Source: a bacterium
GTDB taxonomy: Bacteria > UBP15 > UBA6099 > JAJRTR01
Direction of reading: 5' to 3'
Assembly: GCA_024278215.1 (NCBI GenBank)
Contig: JAJRTR010000035.1
Span: 1 to 10,785 of the forward strand
Length of the DNA stretch: 10,785 nucleotides
Shown: piece after piece, positions 1 to 6,956 of the stretch
Numbering within the stretch: the stretch's first letter is position 1
Layout: each line of letters starts with the position of its first letter
The notes under the pieces: generated by a model
Told to the model about the DNA's origin: nothing
Database searches by the model: none
The model's input: only the letters and a program-made list of their open reading frames with translations
Translations under genes and position numbers: made by a program

Positions 1-2755
1 AGTCGGGGCCGTTATCCATTACTTCGACGATGAGCACGCGGCTGCCTTCCATGTCGGACTCGAATGCGCGCACGAGCACTTTCGGGTCCGTCTTGTTTTT
101 TGATGCCGCTTCTACAGCGTTTTTCATTATGTGCCATAGTATGAGTTTCAACTGGTCGGGGTCGGCTTTTATGCCGGATGAGACGCCCATCAGAGATGGT
201 TCGAGCGTTATGCCGGGTGGTAGGTGTCCGCCGCTTTTGAGGTGTTCCGTAGATTCCCTGATGATGTCTTCTATGCGGCATGTTGTGAACTCGACGGGGT
301 TGTCGTAGGCGTACATGCCGAGTGAAATGTTTGCGTGTGCGAGATCGCGGCAGTTTGCCATTGCCCCGGCCCATAATGCGCGTGTTTCATCGGCGAAGAT
401 GCTGCCGCCCAGTGCTTTCAGCGTATCGGCGATGTTGTCGATTGCCGGTTCGATCTTTTCTGAAATGGTGCGTGCCATTCTGGTGCGTGTGCGCGATTCG
501 AGTACACGGTTTTCGCGTTTTCGCAGTCGCCGTTCGGTGTCTATGTCTTTGAAGGTGACGATGTAGCCGCCTGAAGTGCCTCCGCGTATGGCGACTGCGC
601 GTGCGGAGGTGAGGAACTTGCGACCGTTGCCTGCTTTCACTTTGACTTCGCGCTCGATGATGCCGTCTTTGTTTGCCGCCGAAAGGTCCATAAGCGTGCC
701 CGGCAAAGCGTTGATATAATCGAGTTTTCTGTTCTGGTACGATTCTTTTCTTTCCTTGAACATGGCGGCGAAGGCGGAGTTTACCATCACGATTTTCGCG
801 TCGGCGCCCACGATGGCCAGCGGTTCGGGGACATGCTCGAAGATGAGTGTGAGGAACCGCAGTTTATTCTCCAGCTTCGGCCTGATCTCGCCGGACTCGC
901 GGTCTTCGAGTCTGCTCATCGGCACAATGCGGAAGCCGAGTACGAAACCCGGTTCGCCGTCACCGGCGGGAATGCAGCCGACTGCTATTTCGACGCGCAT
1001 CCTGCTGTTGTCCACTGAAATATCAATCTCGCTCATCGGCGGTGGAGCGCCGGGCTGTCCGGCTTCGTCGAGCAGGGGCTTCATTTCGTCGAGATTGCCG
1101 GATGCCACATAGTCGAACCAGTTACCGGCGAAGTTGTCGTCTTCCGCGCTGAGCACGGCTTTAGCGGCGGGATTCATCCACTCGATGTCGCCGCCCGCTT
1201 TGACGACGACCAGCGGATCGCCTGCTTGCGTTGCCACATTCCGGAAGAACTTCTCGGACCTGGCTACTTTTTCGTGCCGTTCGACAAAATCGCTGACTTC
1301 ACGTCCATAGAAAAGAATGCCGCCGGATTCGGACGATATCGGGTATATCTGGAAATCGAAGAATTCTTCGCCATCGGAGCCGGGCAGTGTGAAACGCACT
1401 TTACACACGGTTTTCGCCTGTCCGGTTCTTACTACGTCGCCCGCGATTTCGCGGAGTTTGTTCTGCCCCCAGGCGTCGCCGAGCGTTGCGAGCGACTTTC
1501 CGATTGACGGCCGCTTGCTTTTGTCGACAAAGTATTCGGCCTTCTCGTTCGCCATGATCACGTTCATGTGCGAGTCGGCGACAAGGAAAATATCCTGTAT
1601 GCTGGACAGGATGCCCTGGTTGAACCGGGCGGTTTTGCGCACGTCTTCGAGTTCGCGCGAGCCGCGCGCCTGCGACTTCTCGATCATTTCCACCATGTGG
1701 TTAAACGAGTTCGCGAGACGGTCGAGGCCGCAGGTTTCGTTTGCCGCCACGAACTGGTCGCGTTTACCTTCCGCGACGCCTTCCATGCGCGAGTATAGAA
1801 TGAAGAGAAACCTTGTTATTGTCTGCGCCTGTATCAGCGCGAGGGCGGCGGCGCCCGCCGTGCCCAGCACCATGAACACTACCATCAGCTTGAACAGTAC
1901 GCCCGTACCCGCGCCGGCTTCGGACAGCGGTCTCTGTGCGATCAGGCCCCATCCCATGGGCTCCACGGGATAGAACGCCGCGAGCATCTGCCTGCGGTCA
2001 TATTCACTGATTGTAGACCCCATCATTCCGGACACAACCTGTTTCACAGCCTCGTAGTTCGACACATTGACGACTGTGCCCGCTTTTTTCGTGTCGCCTG
2101 AAAGCACCAGTCTGCCCGCGCCGTCGACGAGATATGAAAACCCCGTTTCGCCGGGATTGATACCCATTACAATAGATTGAAGGTCTTTATCCTCTATATT
2201 TATGCCGCCCGCCAGGATACGGATAACATCGCCGGAACCTCCATATACCGGCTGAAGCACATAGGCTCTTTTCGAGGCATCTTCCGTCATGTAAAGATTT
2301 GTAAAACATGTTTGTGTTTCACCTGTGCTGACTTTGTCGAAACAGAGGTCGCCCGCAAGGCTGCGCGCGAGTTCCGCCGTGTCACCGGCAACTGCTGCTA
2401 CGCGCCCGCTCCGGTTGTATAGAAAAAGTGACGTCACGTATGGAGAATGGCGGACCTGCGTGGAAAGAAAGTTGTTGATTGCAGAACTGCTCTTGCTTTT
2501 TATTGTTTTCGAGCCGGCTATGGACTCGACGCTGCGGGCGACATTATCCGCAATGTTGCCGATTGCCTGCGCGCCGGTGCGCGCGGCCAGGAGCTGTTCG
2601 AGTTTCAACTGGTCGCGGATCAGCGACCTGCTGCGAAACGAAAGCACCAGCCCGACTATCATTATCGCTGCGAACACGCCGACTGCGAATGGAACCACGT
2701 AGCGTGCCTGCAACTGGTTCAGGCCGGAATCATATTCGGCAAAATCGTCTTTCAA
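1..2755 (-). CDS. Membrane sensor histidine-kinase-like protein with HAMP and three PAS domains, lacking the H-box His (C-terminus beyond window)
   Basis: An uninterrupted frame of 918 codons runs off the left edge. Visible order: transmembrane helix ~20-41; an extracytoplasmic sensor region to ~280 (Cache-like, inferred from layout only); second membrane helix ~283-305; HAMP-like linker to ~355; three PAS-type segments near 375-495, 500-617 and 630-736; a two-helix dimerisation segment ~745-815; then the start of a HATPase domain. The N box is present (LxLILWHIMKNAVEAA, Asn879), and the G1 region begins at the edge (DNGPD, 914-918). In the first dimerisation helix the usual AHE/DxxNPL is replaced by ISEKIEPAI, so Glu766 (or Ser765) occupies the phospho-acceptor position. 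The nearest His, H807, is in the second helix. The start is taken as TTG at 2755 because GGACGGAG lies 6 nt upstream and there is no earlier ATG before the in-frame stop at 2831-2833. No response regulator is in the window. It may be a pseudokinase or an allosteric ATP-binding sensor. Confidence 0.85.
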   Translation of the reverse strand, partial: MKDDFAEYDSGLNQLQARYVVPFAVGVFAAIMIVGLVLSFRSRSLIRDQLKLEQLLAARTGAQAIGNIADNVARSVESIAGSKTIKSKSSSAINNFLSTQVRHSPYVTSLFLYNRSGRVAAVAGDTAELARSLAGDLCFDKVSTGETQTCFTNLYMTEDASKRAYVLQPVYGGSGDVIRILAGGINIEDKDLQSIVMGINPGETGFSYLVDGAGRLVLSGDTKKAGTVVNVSNYEAVKQVVSGMMGSTISEYDRRQMLAAFYPVEPMGWGLIAQRPLSEAGAGTGVLFKLMVVFMVLGTAGAAALALIQAQTITRFLFILYSRMEGVAEGKRDQFVAANETCGLDRLANSFNHMVEMIEKSQARGSRELEDVRKTARFNQGILSSIQDIFLVADSHMNVIMANEKAEYFVDKSKRPSIGKSLATLGDAWGQNKLREIAGDVVRTGQAKTVCKVRFTLPGSDGEEFFDFQIYPISSESGGILFYGREVSDFVERHEKVARSEKFFRNVATQAGDPLVVVKAGGDIEWMNPAAKAVLSAEDDNFAGNWFDYVASGNLDEMKPLLDEAGQPGAPPPMSEIDISVDNSRMRVEIAVGCIPAGDGEPGFVLGFRIVPMSRLEDRESGEIRPKLENKLRFLTLIFEHVPEPLAIVGADAKIVMVNSAFAAMFKERKESYQNRKLDYINALPGTLMDLSAANKDGIIEREVKVKAGNGRKFLTSARAVAIRGGTSGGYIVTFKDIDTERRLRKRENRVLESRTRTRMARTISEKIEPAIDNIADTLKALGGSIFADETRALWAGAMANCRDLAHANISLGMYAYDNPVEFTTCRIEDIIRESTEHLKSGGHLPPGITLEPSLMGVSSGIKADPDQLKLILWHIMKNAVEAASKNKTDPKVLVRAFESDMEGSRVLIVEVMDNGPD

Positions 2756-2761
2756 ACTCTG

Positions 2762-2769
2762 CTCCGTCC
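2762..2769 (-). promoter_or_regulatory. Ribosome binding site deciding the TTG start of the kinase-like gene
   Basis: The minus strand reads GGACGGAG, then 6 nt, then TTG. This is the only purine-rich motif near the start of the frame. The first in-frame ATG lies inside the first membrane helix, and a start there would cut that helix. The TTG choice is therefore supported but not proven. Confidence 0.55.
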
Positions 2770-2809
2770 TTTTGAAGTCCTGCGCGTGGCATTCAGGTCC
2801 ATCGCGGAA

Positions 2810-2920
2810 AAAGTGTAGACAAGGGCGCGGTCATCGTCCCGCACCTTAACCTTTGCCCGCACATACAGTTATCGCAAAAAATACGCTCAGGCGCGGGACG
2901 GTGACCGCGCCCTACACTTT
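2810..2920. repeat. 111-bp imperfect inverted-repeat element, ~31-36-bp arms
   Basis: The left arm (2810-2845) and right arm (2890-2920) are reverse complements. They share the core GGCGCGGTCAyCGTCCCGC and outer ends CTACACTTT/AAAGTGTAG. The left arm carries a 5-nt insertion (ACAAG, 2819-2823), and there are two further mismatches. A 44-nt A/T-richer spacer separates the arms. The whole could fold as one long hairpin. The structure suggests a dispersed REP- or MITE-like element, but other copies cannot be seen in this window. The left end lies 55 nt from the start of the kinase-like gene. Confidence 0.75.
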
Positions 2921-2957
2921 GTGTCGATTTTACTACTCGTTCCTACCGTTTTTATCC

Positions 2958-3009
2958 GCGTTCCCAAGGTCCTCCTTGGGAACGCATGAAACCGGAAGCT
3001 CCATCTTCC
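2958..3009. repeat. Tandem small palindromes (REP-like)
   Basis: A perfect 12-bp hairpin, GCGTTCCCAAGG-TCCT-CCTTGGGAACGC, spans 2958-2985. A second, weaker one (GGAAG-CTCCAT-CTTCC) follows at 2994-3009. Neither is followed by a T-run on either strand, so a simple intrinsic terminator is unlikely. Paired palindromes of this GTTCCCAAGG type resemble REP-like extragenic repeats. The family assignment is inference. Confidence 0.65.
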
Positions 3010-3048
3010 ACCATAATATTTTTGAGACAACACGTTGTCGCTTAAGGC

Positions 3049-3173
3049 CAATACTATTTACTTAAGGTCATGCCCGGCCACAGGCGGGACGCCTGTGCTA
3101 CTGTATCTCACAGCATCGCGGCAGTACGACAGGCGTCTCGCCTGTCGTAAAAAGCATTAAGTAAACGGTATTG
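3049..3173. repeat. 125-bp MITE-like element with terminal inverted repeats and two internal hairpins
   Basis: The ends are imperfect inverted repeats: CAATACTATTTACTTAA at 3049-3065 against TTAAGTAAACGGTATTG at 3157-3173, with two mismatches. Inside are two related GC-rich hairpins, CACAGGCG-GGA-CGCCTGTG (3079-3097) and TACGACAGGCG-TCT-CGCCTGTCGTA (3125-3149). No coding capacity exists. The compact TIR-plus-nested-palindrome design fits a non-autonomous mobile or REP-type element. No clear target-site duplication was seen. Confidence 0.65.
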
Positions 3174-3232
3174 TCGCATACGGCACGATAAGGGGCTATC
3201 AGACGAGGGCGACTGCTTCCCGGCGAGCCCGC

Positions 3233-3835
3233 TCAGTTGGATGCAGCGCCGACGGCGACTGCCGCGACTATACCTATCCACATCATTGTCTGAGAAGTCT
3301 TGCGGTCTTTTCGCTCTTTCTGGATAGCGGCGTTCAGCGCTTTGACATCTTCTCTGACGGTTGACAGTTGATCGCGCATCTGCCTGTTTTCGGAATCGAC
3401 CTTGTCGAAGCGGTCTTCGAACTTCACCATCATGCTCGACAGGTCCTTTTCAGTAACGGCCCGCGAATCATCGAGGTTTTTCAACTTTGCATTCAGCGCC
3501 TCGACGCGCGATTCGTAGTCGGAAACATCATTCTTGAATTCCGTGCTGAGTTTCTGGATCGCCTGCACATCGGTGCCTCCGGCGTTGATTTCGCCGCTCT
3601 GTATCTGGTCGATGAGTTTCGATACGGCTGCCGCGAACACCACCCTGCTGACGGGCAGGTCTTCGCGAAACGTGCCATCGTCGTACAGAGCAAGATAGCC
3701 GTTTTTAAGCAATTTCTGCACACTGTTATAGGCCCAGTGGCTCGGGCTCATATCCTTGATCTCTACCGCCTGCGCATTCATGCTTCCGATACACACAAAA
3801 GCAATCACAGCCAATAATCCAACAATCCTTTTCAT
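3233..3835 (-). CDS. SLH-domain protein with coiled coil and C-terminal membrane anchor (Omp-alpha-like envelope tether)
   Basis: The 200-residue protein starts with a signal peptide (basic MKR, hydrophobic core, AQA|VE cleavage near residue 23). One S-layer-homology domain follows at ~25-85, recognisable by the SPSHWAYNSVQKLLKNGYL and YDDGTFREDLPVSR segments. Residues ~95-180 are charged and heptad-like, predicted coiled coil (EALNAKLKNLDD, then MVKFEDRFDKVDSENRQMRDQL). A final hydrophobic helix (MMWIGIVAAVAVGAA) ends four residues or fewer from the stop. SLH domains bind peptidoglycan or its secondary polymers. The same order, SLH then rod then C-terminal membrane segment, is known from Thermotoga Omp-alpha, which spaces the outer membrane from the wall. 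A strong Shine-Dalgarno (AGGAGGAG, 3843-3850) supports this ATG. A TATAAC at 3873-3878 may be its -10 box, but no good -35 was seen. Confidence 0.85.
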   Translation of the reverse strand: MKRIVGLLAVIAFVCIGSMNAQAVEIKDMSPSHWAYNSVQKLLKNGYLALYDDGTFREDLPVSRVVFAAAVSKLIDQIQSGEINAGGTDVQAIQKLSTEFKNDVSDYESRVEALNAKLKNLDDSRAVTEKDLSSMMVKFEDRFDKVDSENRQMRDQLSTVREDVKALNAAIQKERKDRKTSQTMMWIGIVAAVAVGAASN

Positions 3836-3921
3836 TGGGTAACTCCTCCTCTTTTATTTCGGTTTTTCCGTTGTTATACCCTCGCGACCGAACCGCGCCT
3901 TACCAATCCGGCAGCTATTAC

Positions 3922-3945
3922 AAAAGCACACAGGCGCAACCTGTG
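3922..3945 (-). terminator. Possible weak intrinsic terminator after the exbB operon
   Basis: On the minus strand CACAGG-TTGCG-CCTGTG (3945-3929) is followed by TGCTTTTG. This lies 12-35 nt past the stop of the large secreted protein. The stem is only 6 bp and the T-run is 4, so termination is probably partial and read-through into the SLH gene is possible. Confidence 0.4.
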
Positions 3946-3956
3946 AGCCAATTGCA

Positions 3957-6956
3957 TTATTGTTCTTCGACAGTGATCGACATCGGCAGGAACGTGAAAT
4001 CTTCGATATTGTTTCCGTCGAAATCCTTTATCTTGAGCCCGATGGCTTCCAGCGCGCCGGAGCCCGGGTTTTTCGCCATGAAGTGTATGATCACGAGCGA
4101 ACCCTCGCCCTTGCCGTTCGAGACGGTGCGCCGTCCGCTTATGCCCGAGACCAGACCGCGCCGGTTATCTATTTCCGGGTCTTTCCATGGCAGGGGCAGT
4201 CCGTTTTCCACGAACAGCGTGCCCTGGGAAACCCTAACAACCTGAAGGACATCGGGATCGAACTCGACAGACAGGTCCACCTGCGCGAGTCGCATGGCGT
4301 CGATCACAAACAGTTCCGCCGGTATGAATGTTCCTTTATATGTGGTTTCCGGCACCCCCGTCCACGCTATAGTGATGGGGAGCGGGTCCACATCGATCTT
4401 TTCTGTTATCGTTTCCGTTTCCGTGCTGTCAGACTCTATCTGTATCCTGTAGGTGAGCGTCCCGACGCGTTCGCCTGTCGCAATGACTTTCCAGGAGAAC
4501 TCGACACTTCCGTCACCCTCGAGCCTCGGGAACGACTGACCTGCTTTGTGCACACGGGGAAAGATCAGTCCATCAGGCAGCAGGAGTTTCACGCGCAGGT
4601 TGTCGATGTGGTAGCGGCCCTTGTTGCGGCACCTGATCTTTACCGGGAACGGAGGACCGTAGGGGCCGTAGTCTCGCTTGTCGATGGGAGAGCGCGCGAT
4701 GCGTTCCGGGGCGATAACGGTCGTGTCGATTCCCGGCGGCGCCAGCAGTGTAACAGTGGTTTGCAGTTCGACATCTTCCACCTCGCGGGCGTGCCCTACA
4801 ATTTTTATAATCTTTTCGCCGTCGGCAGCCACTTTCGGCTGGACTACCCAGCCGATCGTCGCTTCGCTGCCGGGCGTAAGCCTGCCCAGCCGCCTTATGC
4901 CGCTGTCGTCGCCTGCGAACTCGAGTCCCCCGGGCAGTTCCATCGCGATCCGCACGTCGTTTAGTTCGATCTCCGAGCTGTTGCCGATGTAGCCGTAAAG
5001 AGTATAAGGCCTGATCTGGTTTTTCGCAGTCGACCATTCACCTAGGCCGCGCACCGCGCCGATACTGAGTATCTCGCCCGCTACGTTCAGGTATTCGATG
5101 CCGTATAGAGTGGTATATTGGAGTTCGCCGTCCGGCATGATGGTGGCTTCGTCCCAGTAGAGGGCTGTCGCGCTGTCCATCTCGGACTCGCCCTCTCGCT
5201 GGAACGTCTGGCCGGGGTCGTAGGGTATTTCCCATTCGTTGTCGGCCAGTTTGCCCCAGTTGGTGAAGATGACCCTGTCGGGAGTTGTAAGGCCGGGGCC
5301 GCGGAGTGTGCCGCGCGCGACAACGCCGGGGTCTTCCAGCGAATCGTATGCTATCCAGTAGTCCTTGATCTCGACACCTTCGAGTTCGGTTTCCGATGTA
5401 ATGCTGTCTTCGCCGACTTTGAAGGGCGAGCCGTCGTTGCTTCCGAGCAATGTGTCGATCACCAGCCTGACTCCCACCCTGTGCGGCTCCATGCTCGTAT
5501 TGCGCACAACAGTGTTTATCCGCACCGTGTCCAGAAGCCTCGATACGGGGCCGCCTACGATACTCAGTGTCTGCGTCACTTCGAGACCGCCGATTTCGCA
5601 GGTGGTGGTGATGGCTTTGTCGTCCACTTTCTCCGGCCCCTCGGTGACCTCGCCATACAGCGCGTTGCGCCCTGCCCGCCTGTGGGTCGGACCGCCGAAA
5701 ACATAATTCTCTCCGTCGACACGTATTGTCGTGTACGACGTCCACGGCACCGCGCCTCCGTATATCAGTATCTTGTTGTCGTCCGTATCGCGGAACGGGT
5801 CGCCCTTTACTGTCTTCACGAGGAACCGGCCTGTGTCCACCGGCATTGTATTAACATCAATATGAATGAATTCGTTTTCAACAGAAATTGTTCTGGGACC
5901 GCTGTATCCCGGCGGACCGGCAGGCATGAATGAGGTGTCTGTCGACTCGCCTATCACAAATGTGCCCGTGCCGAAATTAAAACCGCCCGTCGCGAACTCG
6001 ACCACTGCTGTCGCCGCCATGATCGCATCTTCGGAAACGAGCGTGCCCGGCGCGCCCGCCTTTTTATCATCCGGCACCGGCATTACCGGCGGCGCGTTCC
6101 CGACATCCGCTTCTTTGTCGTCTCCGGTTGCAGGTTCATTCGTATCACTGACCGGTTCGTTCTCTGCCGACGCTTCATTGCCGGCGACCGCATCGGCAGG
6201 TTTCGAAACTGTTTCTCCAGGCGTCTCCTCTTCAACCGGCGTCGATTCTTTCATTGTTGCCGTATCGTCATCGGCCCCGGCGACGGAAGTATCGGTCGCT
6301 GGAGCTTTCTCGCTTTCCACAGGCTGCTCGCCCGTGGCGGATTCTTCAGGCCGCGCCGCTTCCGCTACAGGTGTTTCTCCGGCGGCTTTGCCGACCGCTT
6401 TTTCCGCCGCCGCCTTTTCCGCCTTCTTTTCGCCCACCACTTCGCTGAGCACATCGTCAAGCGCCTGTTTCGGCATGTTTTTGAAAAGCTGTTCATCGTC
6501 CGTTTCGGAAACTTCTTTGTCCGCCGCGTCCCCGGCGGGTGGGTTCTTGTCATCGCCGGCCTCGAACGACACAATGGCGTTCGACTCGATTGTCACTTCG
6601 CCGGTCGCCGCCTCTTCCTTTTCTTTTTTTCCTTTATCGCCGTCATAGAAGCCGATAGACGCGCCCGCTTTTATACTCACCTCTTCGGCTTCCTTCTTTT
6701 TTTCTCCGGGCTTTTTATCCTCGACCGGCTTTTCGGCGGGTGTTTCCGCCGTTCTGACGATTTCAATATCTGTTACCGATATTTCGCCGCCCTCTTCGTC
6801 GACAGCAACTGTTCCGGTCGCTTCCGGGACGGTTTTCGCCGCTTCGGCATCCTGTGCCGCAGCCGGTGAATACGCGAAAAAGGCCGCCGAAGCGGCGATT
6901 ATCAACATTATCGAAAACAACCTGAAAGTTGCCAGTTGGCATTTAATCCTTTTCAT
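3957..6956 (-). CDS. Large secreted beta-sandwich protein with acidic linker and C-terminal cohesin-like domain
   Basis: The 999-residue protein has a long signal peptide (MKRIK start, hydrophobic LFSIMLIIAASAAFFAY, AAA|QD near 34-36). Residues ~37-330 are a low-complexity Glu/Ala/Pro/Thr/Asp linker containing a few short strand-like segments (e.g. EVSIKAGASIGFYDGD, EVTIESNAIVSFEAGD). Residues ~350-640 form a globular beta-rich region with the marks IDTLLGSNDGSPF and SATALYWDEATIMPDGE; I cannot name its family with certainty. Two Ig/DUF11-like segments follow at ~650-740 and ~760-855, each with an L(E/L)LPxGLxF-type strand. The last ~140 residues look like a cohesin domain (VDLSVEFDPDVLQVVRVSQGTLF, ending KIKDFDGNNIEDFTF). 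No C-terminal anchor is seen. Its ATG overlaps the stop of the TolA-like gene (ATGA), implying translational coupling and a shared job. It may be a periplasmic or surface scaffold, or the client of the motor; this is inferred from context. Confidence 0.8.
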   Translation of the reverse strand: MKRIKCQLATFRLFSIMLIIAASAAFFAYSPAAAQDAEAAKTVPEATGTVAVDEEGGEISVTDIEIVRTAETPAEKPVEDKKPGEKKKEAEEVSIKAGASIGFYDGDKGKKEKEEAATGEVTIESNAIVSFEAGDDKNPPAGDAADKEVSETDDEQLFKNMPKQALDDVLSEVVGEKKAEKAAAEKAVGKAAGETPVAEAARPEESATGEQPVESEKAPATDTSVAGADDDTATMKESTPVEEETPGETVSKPADAVAGNEASAENEPVSDTNEPATGDDKEADVGNAPPVMPVPDDKKAGAPGTLVSEDAIMAATAVVEFATGGFNFGTGTFVIGESTDTSFMPAGPPGYSGPRTISVENEFIHIDVNTMPVDTGRFLVKTVKGDPFRDTDDNKILIYGGAVPWTSYTTIRVDGENYVFGGPTHRRAGRNALYGEVTEGPEKVDDKAITTTCEIGGLEVTQTLSIVGGPVSRLLDTVRINTVVRNTSMEPHRVGVRLVIDTLLGSNDGSPFKVGEDSITSETELEGVEIKDYWIAYDSLEDPGVVARGTLRGPGLTTPDRVIFTNWGKLADNEWEIPYDPGQTFQREGESEMDSATALYWDEATIMPDGELQYTTLYGIEYLNVAGEILSIGAVRGLGEWSTAKNQIRPYTLYGYIGNSSEIELNDVRIAMELPGGLEFAGDDSGIRRLGRLTPGSEATIGWVVQPKVAADGEKIIKIVGHAREVEDVELQTTVTLLAPPGIDTTVIAPERIARSPIDKRDYGPYGPPFPVKIRCRNKGRYHIDNLRVKLLLPDGLIFPRVHKAGQSFPRLEGDGSVEFSWKVIATGERVGTLTYRIQIESDSTETETITEKIDVDPLPITIAWTGVPETTYKGTFIPAELFVIDAMRLAQVDLSVEFDPDVLQVVRVSQGTLFVENGLPLPWKDPEIDNRRGLVSGISGRRTVSNGKGEGSLVIIHFMAKNPGSGALEAIGLKIKDFDGNNIEDFTFLPMSITVEEQ

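Larger units (their letters stand above)
2756..3232. other. 477-bp repeat-rich intergenic gap without a credible gene
   Basis: No frame here has both a plausible start and protein-like composition. About 60% of the gap is inverted-repeat DNA: a 111-bp element, a 12-bp perfect hairpin with a smaller neighbour, and a 125-bp element with terminal inverted repeats. About 55 nt of apparently unique sequence (2756-2809) separates the repeats from the kinase-like start. Promoter signals for that gene would have to lie in or beyond the repeats. The 60 nt after the SLH gene stop (3173-3232) show no convincing terminator. Confidence 0.7.

Noticed and set aside
2958-2985. Intrinsic terminator at the 12-bp perfect hairpin
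   Set aside because: No T-run follows on either strand. The shape fits a REP-like palindrome better.
2853-3065. 70-codon plus-strand frame in the repeat gap
   Set aside because: Built largely from palindromic repeat DNA. No start signal.
2810-3173. CRISPR array
   Set aside because: The repeats are of different sequence and length, not regularly spaced direct repeats with unique spacers. No cas genes nearby.
3960-4964. 334-codon plus-strand open frame
   Set aside because: Antisense to the secreted protein. Composition (Arg/Asp/His-rich, no motif) is typical of a shadow frame in GC-rich DNA.
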